DNA from: Climacteris rufus
Lineage: Eukaryota > Chordata > Aves > Passeriformes > Climacteridae
Reading direction: 5' to 3'
Assembly (NCBI GenBank): GCA_013398175.1
Contig: VZRZ01000509.1
Location: forward strand, 1,812,296 to 1,876,295
Length of the DNA stretch: 64,000 nucleotides
This document shows positions 26,901-38,900 of the stretch, in pieces; position 1 is the stretch's first letter; each line of letters starts with the position of its first letter. Below the pieces are notes generated by a model that was not told the DNA's origin, did not search any database, and saw only the letters and a list, made by a program, of their open reading frames with translations. A program made the translations under genes and the position numbers.

Positions 26901-29900
26901 AATTAGTGTCTTCACAGTGAGTTGTCATTGCCTTTGGCTGGAACACATAAGCCAGGAAGGCACTGTCCTGTCTGAAACTGATAAAGTCTGAAGCTTCATT
27001 TTAATGTCTGTGATACAGATAACTCAGTATTTGGGGTAAGGGTGTTCTGTATTCAACAATCAGGAAACGTTGTCATTTTTTTGATGTGTTTATGGATGTA
27101 AAGAGTGTAAAGATCCTGTTCATAAGGCAAGGCCCCTGCCTACTTTCCCCATAAACTAAGGTCTGCAAGCGTGCATCCTCTTGTGGGGTAGGGCACAGAC
27201 CGTGGTACAGGACCCTCAGCCTCTCATCAGTCCTGTGCCTCCTGACAGCTGCCCATGTGTCATTCAGTTGCATTGAATGCTGCCTGCTGGAACTCAAAAC
27301 CCCTTGACTGAGCTGCATTGAAAGAATCACAGAATCATCAAGGTTGGAAAGCACACTAAAGATCATTTAGTCCAACCAAGAAGCAGCTATTCTTCCCACT
27401 GAAACTTCCGTTCTTTTTTTGCTGTAAAAATAACAGAGATGTTATTTTGGCCAGACTCTTTCTGCCCAGCCCAAGAGAATCGCTCTTAGTCTCTTGAGCA
27501 CATGACCAGTTCATGATATCTGGTGTTAATAGTGCCTGCTCAAAAGGTAGGTGATACTGCCTCCTCTGAGCTAACTCCTACCTGTTCTTTGTCTTTGAAG
27601 CCACATTGTCTCAGATTCTGTCTAGTCAGCTCTTGTCTGAGCATGACTGGAAGTGACTGTGTCAGAAGTCAATTCTAACTTTTTGTCATACTTGAGCCAG
27701 TCAGATTTTCCAGCTGGAATGAGATAGAGCATAAAATGAGTTTTTCTTGTGTATCTCTTAGAAAGAAGGTTATCATAAAGAAAGAGGTACTTAAAGAGAA
27801 CTGATAGATATGGTTGCTTTTCTCTGCTTCAGTTTAGACAGCTCTCACTCAACTACAAATTGTAACTCTCAATAAAGGGTCACCAGTTAGGACCCAAAGT
27901 TCCCTCTGGTTACTCTAAGCTACACTGCAGTATGCATGACATATTGTTATTTGTACAACATTCAAGTTAATTGAGTGGCAAATTCTGTTCCATAGGCATG
28001 ACTGTATTTCATTGCACATCTGTCCTGTGCCAGTTATTAGGTTTCAGTTTATGCTCAATACTTCTGATTCTGTCAATAAACCTGATGAGAGCTCGATTTT
28101 GTTCTTTATTTATAAAGACTGAAATAATAGAAGTATGTAAAAAAAATTCCAGTGAAACTATTCCTTCTAAATTTTTTTGCTGTTGAATGTTATTGAAAAT
28201 CCTAAAAGATTGCCTGTTTTAAATATTGTCTCCTAGTTCAGATGCTGCTTTCATAGAAACCAATTGTGCCTGCATCTTTTTTAAACTCAACATGATTTGA
28301 GTTAAATCCTGTTTATACTCTGTTCATGGAAAATATTTTCTTAAGTGATATGAAGCTCGTATTTTCTTTTTCCCCCACCTCTCTAGATATGACCCAGACA
28401 TTTTGTTAGGCTATGAAGTCCAGATGCATTCCTGGGGTTATCTCTTACAGAGGGCTGCTGCACTAAATGTTGATTTATGCCAGATGATTTCTCGTGTGCC
28501 AGGTAAGTTATTGTGTAGGGCTTCAGTTTTGTTCTAGTAGAAGCAAGTTGAAATCTGTGAACAAATTAACAAAATAAATGCAGAGTATTTCTTCAGGTGG
28601 GCCTCTTTATGTGTTCTTGCTCCTGTGTTGTTATAGTATAATAACACACACATACACACCAAAAAAATTTAGAAATACTATTGAGGTTCTGGTGTTTTCT
28701 GAATTTTCAAATTCATTGTGTGTTCCACTTCTGTGTGTGTCCTGTATTCATGAACGTGGTCTTGTACTCTGTAGTTGTGTGTTAAGTTTTCAGTTCGTGG
28801 AGGTGCTTCTGCATCAAACCTTCTCTTACTTTCCTTGGCTTTAGTCATTCAGAGTACCTACCATAATCATCATTGGTGGTTTCTGTGGCTGGGGTATGAG
28901 GACATAAAAATGCTCCCGAGCAGCAATCGTTCTGAACAGCAGCTCTGTAATAAAATCCTGGCTTTCAATAGCCATTCTTTTACTTTGGGCCAATTTTATT
29001 GGGCCCAAGTGCTGATGCTTTCCTCCAACATTTGGAAAAAAGTCTGTTTAGATTTTTTTCCTGATAACTTGGATATAATGGTAAGCCTAGTCTATACTTA
29101 GCCAGTGAAAAGAAGCCATCATTCCGAAGAATGGGGTTAGTTAACAGCTAAATAAATGTGCTGTCACATGTGAGAAGAGTCAGGATGACTTTGTAAAATT
29201 AAAAACTCTCAAAAATTTGTTGTAGCTCTTTGCAGTTACCAAGTTGATGTGGATGAGGGAGATTTTAAAAATCAAAACAGTTCAAGAAGCTGCTTTTGTC
29301 AGGGCTCTTGCCAAAGATCTGTACAGAGATGAAATAGCCATGAAAAAAAAGTGCTTTACTGTGATTGTTCTACTAAAAACTTGTGCCTTTTGCTCTGTAA
29401 GCATTGCAAAAGGAAATGTTAGGAATTATGAAGCAAGAAAAATATAAAGCAATGAATGTAAGTGTAAAAAATGTAAAAATAATCCAAATGTGTCTAGTAA
29501 TTTAGTAAGCTGGGATTCCAGAAGAGAAAAAACTTGCATAGGAAAAGTAAAAGCCTGTGAAACCTTGAGGGATATAAAGGGAAAAAGGGATTGGGTTTTC
29601 ATGGTCTTCTCCAATGCAAGAACCAGAAACCAAGTGAAGCTAGCAACTGGCAGCTACAGAATAGAAGTTGTTTTTTAATCCCTGCACTGTTGAACTGTCA
29701 AGTTCCTTGTCACAAGATAGTACAGACTCTTAAAGTGTATATTGCTTTAAGAGGAGATAAATTCTTGGAGGAAAAATCCATTGGGATCTATGATATATGT
29801 GAAAATAATGTCTGGCCCAGGAAGCTGCAAATGGTTGGAAGCTGGGAGGTTTCTAGAGAGAGTATCCATAACTGCTTCCCCCATCTTGAAGCATCTGCCT

Positions 29901-32900
29901 TTGAGTACATGACAGAACATGATATTGGGCTGCTTGACTCTTTGGGCATACCCAGCACAGGACACATCTTTTATGTTGTTGTCCTGTGTGCCTGGCCAGG
30001 AGAATGTGATGTTTTAGAAGCACTACATTCACACACTGCTTCCTTGAGGTTTGAATATTTCTGGACTCTTTTGGTGCTTTCAATACCTGTGACATGTTTA
30101 GAAAATAACTGAGTCTTCCCAGAAACAAGAAAACATAAGAAAAGATTTGTATCTTCAGCTGGAAGTTGTTGGCAATTGGACTTTGATGAATTTTTAAAGA
30201 CTTTATATATGAAAACAGGAGTGCATGGTAGGGTAAATATGAATAGGTCATCAAAGCTCACAAGTTTCCTTCTTAAGCACAAAGCTCTCAAATTTATTCT
30301 TCAGGAATAATAACTGATTGCATGAGCCTTCTTATACAATTCCTCTGATGGCTCAAATTGTGATGCAATTGAGCCAACTAGTTGCAAAAATAATGCCTCT
30401 GGGTGTAGTATTCAGGGGTGCCAAAGGATGTTCAGAAAAATTTCTGACCCATTGCACCTTAGGATTTGGAATGTCTTTGGTAAGAGAAGTGTTGCAGTCA
30501 GAGGTTTCTTAAAACCTCCAAAGCTCAGGAAGGTTTGCTGCTGCACTGTTAGAAGTATGGCTGAACAATCTCTTCAGTCTGGGACTTGTCACTGCTGTTG
30601 TTCTCAAAGGCTGAGTCACAGCTCTTGTCTTGCAGGACAGCTCTGTCTGCTCTGTAGTTGATGCAGAACCAAACAGATCAACAAAGCTCTTAAAAGTACC
30701 CATCTTCCTGACATAGGCTCTTATTCAAGTTACTAATAATGGGATACACATGAATTGGTCCTCAGAGAAGAAAGGGGGGACTTTGTGGTTCCTAATGGTA
30801 ATAATGTCCCTGTGTAATTCACACTCAGGCTTCCTTCTCTACAGCTACGAAGTCTCACACAACATGAGTTCAGTTCTAGTGAAGGAAACCAGGATTGTAG
30901 CCCTTAACAATTTTGGACATGAAGTTTGAGTGGGCATGCAGGACATAGGCATGATCTGCACAGCACAGAACTATGGTGTTCATAGTGCACATGTTCCTGT
31001 GCTAGCTGGTAGATGCACACTCAGAAGTGGAATACATAGCACTTAAAAATGTGTTTAAGAACTGGTGTTATTTTAAGGTAAGTAATGAGTCTTTTTTTGG
31101 CAGAATTGCAGGAGAAAGGTGAGAAAATGTTTACATTGATGAGTTCTGAAAAATGTCATGCAATAACTGTGGGGTTGCTTGTGTGATCATATACGTACAA
31201 GTTGTTGTGTTCTCTGTTGCTTTGTGGCCTCCTTGTGCATGGTTTTGACCCCATCTGTGTTCCTCTTGCTTTTCCAACCCCTGTGATTCATATTTCCCTC
31301 CCATCTTCACATGCTGTGTTTTCAGAATAGGAAGTGCTCCTTCAAACAGTATGCTCCTCTTTCCTCCTGTTGAAAAAAAGATGGAAGGTACTTTTCCTTC
31401 CCTTTCTTGTGATTTCAATCTAACAAAAAGAAAGCTGACTTCTCTCTGGTTTTCCTTTATTGGCTGAGTCTGGTGCTGCCTCTGCCATTCACAAGTGAAC
31501 TATTCATAAGTCATTAGGACACATCCCAAGAGAAGTGGGTATTGTGCCTGTGCATAGTGGCATTTTTTGTGTGTGCACTGTGGCCTCCTGTTTCCTCCTT
31601 TGCATCACAACTCCAAGCTAGGGAATGGGTAAGAGAGGATAAGTGGAGACTTCTTTTATTTCATCTCATGCACTTGAAAGCTAGGAAGAGTGTCCAGTTC
31701 TGCTACTTAACAACATAGTTTCCAAAGAGGCTTACATGGTAGTGGTGATACATTCTCCACACCAGTTGGAGAGTAGTGCAGGGTTTTGTAATTTATCAGA
31801 GTTTATCACATGCAGGGTCTGGTGAGTCAGGGCAGTGAGTCTCTCTTGTGACCACAGTATACTTTGCTACCTGTTTTTACCAGCAAGACATGAAGCAAAC
31901 TTAATATAGGAAATCTCCTTAGCAAGTCAAAAGATCCTAGGGTGACACTGCAGAAAGCGATAGTTTGCACTTCCAATAAAAATAAAATGGAGGGGGGAAA
32001 TCTAAGTTCCTCGCTTTCACAGGAGATCCAGCATGTGGAAATGAGGAAAAGGGGAAGAAAAAATGTTGCTGCTTGGTGGGGCATTTTTTCCATCCAAACA
32101 TGGAAAGAGAAATTGCTGGTTTTCCTCCTTTAAAATCTGAAACAATAAGGTTAAAAAGAGAGTGTGCATTTTGGTGAAGTGTGCAAAAGGTCTGCTAAAT
32201 TTTGTCAAGGCTCTGTGATTTATTGATAAGGTCAGTAAATGACAAGTAGGTTTTCTTAACCGTATTTTAATTGATATGGTACACATTTGAAACATCAACA
32301 TACAAAATAAGTCTGTATTATGTTGTTTCACAGCAGTTCTACAGAATTTCAGGCAACTTTTTATTTCTGTGGTCAAGGGTAAATGTGCTTCATGACTGTC
32401 TGAAGAACTAATTGCTCAGTTCTGATCATTATTGCAAAGCAGTTTGTAGCCACACTTCTACACACTGTCCAAAATTATCTGCTTTTTATTAGCAGAGTAC
32501 TGCACAGGCTGTACTGTACCTGATAAATGAGTGGTGGCAGAATACAAAGCAACCAGCAGTTAAAAAATGGTTATGGATTTAGAATTGTGGGAAAATTGCC
32601 TCAAAGTGGTTTCTCTTCCATTAAGCTAATGAGAAAAAAGACTGAGGATCAGTCTGTTTTCATATTGAATTTTAATCTGTGTGGTACATATTAAAAAACA
32701 TCTATGTAGACTCTGGAAAGAATACCAAACCTGTAGGCTTACAGCAACTGAAAAAAAAATGGTTTCAAGAAATGTGTACCAAAAAGACTGTCTTCTCTTG
32801 TGCTGTAGTATTCCAAAGCATGACAAAAATCAAGGATGGGAAAAGAGAATGTATTTCTGTACTTTAGTCACTGCTGTCTCCTAGAAAGATTCAGAGTGTT

Positions 32901-35900
32901 TCTTCTGCCGTTGCATTTGTACCTTCCTCTTTCCTTCTCTCGCTGTGCTATCCAGAACTCATGTCTGCCTGCTCCCAGCATGGTGGTCGTGCTTTTACTG
33001 TATGAAAGGCATTGATTTTCCTCTCCCATGACCTGGTTCTGACTGTGTAAGATGATTGCAAGAAAAGCCTTGAGTTAGGGCAGAAATAACTTTTTTTAAA
33101 TTACAATTTTTTAATGTTGTGCACTAATGCATGTGCAGCTAACTCTCAAGTAACATTAAGCATTGCTTAACCAGTATATTCACTGTGGAAAATATATTGC
33201 CTTGGACACCATTTCAGTGAAACCAAAGTAAGAGTTCTGTTCAGAGAGATGTGCAAGGGCAGAAAAACCTGGGGGAGTTTTATTTAGAGATTGTGTGGAT
33301 GACTGGTAAATAAATAATCTTGTGGAATCAGTAATAGCCCTTATGAATTCTTACTTTTCTAAAGAGCTCAGATTGCAAGAGGGATGTCTTGATTTGGTCT
33401 TGACTGTCTTATAGGTTATCTAAATATATTCTCTTTTAATGTCTTTAGATGAAAAGAAAGAGAACAGATTTGCCACTGAGCTGGATGAATATGGGGCAGA
33501 TACAATGAGTGAAATAAATATTGTTGGGCGAATTGTCTTGAATATTTGGAGAATGATGAGACATGAGGTAAAGTTTTTATAAGTTTAATGTTTTGACTTA
33601 TTGGGTTTTTTTAATTACTGCAGACTTTTGAAAATTTCATGTAATGTGTAACTTTTTGGTTTTTTTCTTTATACACCTTTTCAAATAGAGTAGTTTGCCA
33701 CGTTGTGAGAATTTTGCATATCGCTAAAATGTAAAGTACTGAAGCCCTTATTTTTCATTAATGTTTCTTAATGATATTCCTTTTCACTTCTTTGTAGTTT
33801 TGAGAACAATTTACCTGTTTTAGGAATTTGTCTAGCATGGTGCTTTTACTAAATTAAGTACTTGAACTTACTTTAAGCTGTCATATTTGCTCTTTTTTTT
33901 TTGTTGTTCCACTTACAACTTTAATACTCAAATGGCTCCGTCTTTACAAATCTTGCTCTGACCAAATTCAGACTTGATCTTTATGAACTGCTTAATTCTG
34001 CATATTCTTTTCAATTGATGAGGGATACTTTTTCCTGACTTGTAAATAGTTAGGGACTTCTAAGTATGAATATTAACCTTTTTAACAAAACACTAATAAA
34101 AAGCTAATAAATTTAGTTGTTGCAGTTTCTGCAAGGTAGAGATTTTTGGATTAGGAAAGCCATCATGCATCTTGACGTGTCCACTGTGTTTTTCTAGGTG
34201 AACCTAACGAATTACACTTTTGAAAACGTGGGCTTTCATGTTCTTCATCATCGTTTTCCTTTGTTTACATTCCGAGTTTTGTCTGATTGGTTTGACAATA
34301 AGGCAGATGTCTACAGGTAACGATCTGTTAATCCATTTTGTTGGCTGTTTTTAAGGCCTGGTTGGATAGGTACAAAGTCAGGAAGAAATAATCAATGTAG
34401 CTCAGGCACTAGAGCAGTGTATGTGCAGCAACATGAGCTTATTTACTTGGATGTACTGTCGTATAGTTATATGTTCAATATTTCAACAAGATATTTTCAG
34501 TTACAGTTTCAGCATATCTAAATAGATGTACTATATTGAAGTTCTGTAATGTCTTTATTTTGTATATACTATTCATCAGAAGGGCTTTTAATGAACTGTC
34601 AGGCTTCTGTTTCACTTCACAGTGCATGGTAAACAAGCTAGGCTTAAAAGTAGTACAAAACAGTGTGCAAGATGTTAGAACAGTAGCTACAGCTGCTTAA
34701 AAATACCTTAATATGACATGTATCACATTCAGCTTCACTCTTCTTGAAGTGATTTGGTGTTGTGTGATATGAACAATTTGTGAAACTGAGTACTGATCTG
34801 TGTGTTGTTCGTGACATACATATAATTTCTGTAAAAGTTCAATGCCTTTTAACTAGTTGGAAACTTGGCTTATACTGAAGTTAGGAATTTATGTTCAGCT
34901 GAGATAGGCATTCTTAATACAGAGGATGTTTCCAAAAAGGTCCACTCAGTTAAAAAAAACATGCAAAGAAATGAGGAGATGGTTGTTTCTGTTTGGGTAA
35001 TGCTTTGGGGCAGTAAGGAGGATACAGTGTATCATTGGAAGATGCCTTAATAGTACTTTGCTGTAACACATTCTGTGTATGTCTTTAGAATACAAAAGTG
35101 TATATTTATGTACGTTTTTGAAGGAGTTGTATGAAAATGTTCTAAAGGAAATTTTTATTTGTTGGTTTGTAACAAGTTGCCATAAAAATACATTTGTCTT
35201 GAGTAGGAAGAGCAGCACTCTCCTGATTGTTTATAATGAGGTGTTTACTTTCACAGATGGAAAATGGTTGATCATTATGTTAGCCGGGTTCGTGGGAATC
35301 TCCTGTTGTTAGACAAACTGGATTTGATTGACAGAACAAGTGAAATGGCAAGACTTTTTGGCATTCAGTTCTTACATGTATTAACAAGAGGCTCCCAGGT
35401 AAGACTTCGTTTGCCTTATACTTCACAAAAACATAACAGTTTTTACAAAATATTTTAGTTCCTCAGTGTATTTTCAGTCCATATGTGTGTTTTCATAGGG
35501 TCACAGAAGATTGTACACATGAATTAACATGAAATTGAAACATGAAGAATACAATTCAATCCATTATTGCTGCTTTTGAATTGCCTAGTGTCCCCATTTA
35601 AAAACAGCTGTTAAAAATAGAGTTCCCCAAATAGAATCATGCCAGTGAATCTCTTCTGCTGACTTCAGGAGCACTAAGCTTTCCCTTTGAGTTGGTATTG
35701 TTCACACTTAGATGAGTCTGAAAATTAATGCTTTCTGAAACATTAAGAAATATAATTGACCATGTTTTAGAAAGATGAGATTCTTTTCTTCCAGGGCAAA
35801 CAAAGCAGCACTGAAAATGTTCTAAGTGACATTTCTGGTGAAGCAGACTTCTGGATGAGATTTTACAATCGGACAAGAAAGGGCCCTGACTTTATTATGT

Positions 35901-38900
35901 GTCATGCAAGATGTTTGTGATTCTCTTATTTTGATACTAGTATCAGAGGGAAAGAGAGCAGGACAGAGCAAGATCTTTGCTTTATTTGGGACCCCAGCAG
36001 TCTCTAGTACCAAAGGCTTTCCGTGCCCAGACTGTGAGTGACTAGACTGACTAGACTGTTTCATGGCTGAACAGTACCTGAAATGAGAGTCAACTACCCT
36101 GTCATGTGTTAACAGCTCTTCTGTTGTCGTAAGCCAGCCAGATATGGGAGTGTCTGAACCTGCAGTTCCCTTAACAATTCAATCCAACTTAAAAACTTTT
36201 GCCACCCTTTTTTTTCTTTGACTGCAGTTGTCTGTATCATCTCTTGAACCAGTGCAGGTTCTTGTTGGTCTTGCTGGTAATGGCCCTGTATTTGGGGGAA
36301 AGGGGAGGAGGCAGGCAGACAGGCACCATCAGCAGAACCATGGCAGTGTTCAGTAGGTATTTGCCAGTTTAGCTCCCTGATACAGTTTACCGTATTATCA
36401 GAAAAAAACCCACTGTTGTATCAAGGGAAGAGAAATGCACAGTTAGGGACAGGGAGTGTGGGACTGGCATAGTGCCAATACAGATATGCTTAAACTGTCA
36501 TGATTGCAGCCCACAAAGACTGTTCTGCCTGTCATTTTCTCAGATGTCTGTGAGTGGGAGTGAGCAACAGAAGCATGCTGCATTTTCTATCCTGACTGTT
36601 CTTTTCTCTTCCCTTCTGTGCACGTATGTTCTGTTTCCACTGAAACTTTCTAGGTCACTAAAATGGCACTTTCAACAATTCTCAGCCACCTCAAATATTT
36701 TTTTTTCACACATAAGAATCACTACCTTTTATGAAGATATTCCTCCTTAGCTAAAAAATATGTTGAGATGGAATAGTAATAAGAACAGATGTCAGATATT
36801 TTATTTTTCCATGTTTGTATCTCATTAAGTTTTACAATAACTTTTAATTTTTTTTAACTTTATTTTACTGTATTAAGCCATCTTGAATATTTCATAATAG
36901 ACTAAACAAATCTAACAAGAGATTGTCATAGGCATCCAGATTATTAGTCAGATGATTGAAAAACTTGCTAATTTTTGCACAGGAGTCAGCAGGGCTCGTT
37001 GGAAAAACTTTAAATGTGATTTGAAGGGGTAAAGGGCTAAAATCACTAAAATAAACCTGGGAGCATCATGCCAATGTTTGAGAAATGGTGTCCTAGCAGA
37101 GTCCTTTGATCTCGTGTCTCAGTGGAGGTAGAGGATGGAGATTCACATGGCGGCAACGACAAAAGGATTATTGATGGATAGAAACCACAGATGCACCTGA
37201 GAATGGTCATGTAGGGATTAGGGCTTTCTCTCCCCAAAAAAGGTAGTGGGATCAGTAGCCCAACTGAAGTGCATCTACACCAGTGCACTCAGCATGGGCA
37301 ACAAACAGGAGGTGCCAGTCCTGTTTTATATCTTTATTGATGATCTGGACAAGGGGATCCCCTTAGTCAGTTTGCAGACAACACCAAGTTGGGTGGAAGT
37401 GCTGATCTGCTGGAGGGGCTAGTAAGGCTCTACAAAGGGATCTGGACAGGCTGGATCAATGGGGTAAGGCCAGCTGTTTGAGGGTTCTGCCCTTGGCTCC
37501 CAACAACCCCAGGCAGCGCTACAGGCTGCTGGAAGAGTGGCTGGAAAGCTGCCCAGAGGAAAAGGGTCTGTGGGTGCTGGTCAACAGCTGGCTGGATATG
37601 AGCCAGTGTGTGCCCGGGTGGCCAAGAAGGCTGGTGGCATCCTGGCCTGTATCAGCAATAGTGTGGCCAGCAGGACCAGGGCAGTGATTGTCCCTCTGTA
37701 CTCAGCACTGGTGAGGCCACACCTCAATCCTGTGTCCAGTTCTGGGCCACTCACTATAAGAAAGATACTGAGGTGCTGGAGCGAGAAGGGCAAGGGAGCT
37801 ATTGAAGGGTCGGGAGCACAGGTCCTATGAGGAGCAGCTGATGGAGGTGGGGTTGTTCAGTCTGGAGTAAAGGAGGCTCAGAGGGGAACTTATCACTCTC
37901 TACAACTACCAGAAAGGAGGGTGTAGTGGTGTGGGGATCAGTCTCTTCTCCCAAGTAAGAAGCAATAGGACAAGAGGAAATGGCTTCACTTTGTGCCAGG
38001 GCTAGTTTAGGTTGGATATTAAAAAAACTTCTTCCCTGAGAGGATGGTCAGGCATTGAAACAGGCTGTCCAGGGTCACCATCCTTGGCAGGAATTAAGAG
38101 ACGTGTAGATGTGGCATTTGGCAATGCTGGGTTAACAGTTGGACTCAGTGATCTCAGAGGTCTTTTCAAACCTAAATGTTTCTATGATTCTATGAAAACT
38201 AGGGAAGAAAACCCCAAATCTACCTCTTGCCAGAACCAGTCTCTGACTGCCTTGTCACACATCCGAGCTCAGCACTGGACACAAATTAGTGTGCCATTAG
38301 TGCAAGGCAGCAGCAGCAGCTTATGTTGCTCCCTAACTACTCTTTAAACCCCAACCTCTTTTTGTGGTGCAGGGTCTTGTTAAAGCTCATGGTTCTGTAA
38401 GTTCATTTATAGTTTCAAGGTTAAAGAAATATATCTACCCATTCAGTACAGTGATTGAATATGTAGTGTGTCAGGTAGAGGGCCTTTAAATAGTGGTTTA
38501 ATTGATTACAAAGCACAGTATTTTAGGATTATGAAGGATTGTTCTATGATATTTTGGGATTTTCAGGCCTTTGCCACCCTTTTATGTAGTTTTCAGCTAT
38601 TTTGGTTTTTATTGTGAATGGACACAGTGAATACCTGTCCGTTGGTGCTTGTAAAGCCTTTACTAAAGCATTGAGTAATACATAAATAAATAGGGCTGTG
38701 GTTTTTTCTCATGTTGCTAGCTCCACAGATGACATTTTGTCATGTCTTCAACAAGGTGTTCATTATTTTATTCTTCCTGTGCTACTTGTGGTATCAAGAA
38801 GAAAGCATGATACCCAAGTGTATTAACTGCATATTATACTTTGTTTTGTTCAGTGATCTGCAAGTCTAACAGAAACACAGTTTAGCAAATGGTCATGCAC

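Noticed and set aside
29591..30112. 173-codon open frame in a REV3L intron
   Set aside because: No domain, no similarity recognised, overlapping frames on the other strand; consistent with chance.
37478..38347. Short ORFs over 37478-38347
   Set aside because: Fragments of a dead CR1 copy, not host genes.
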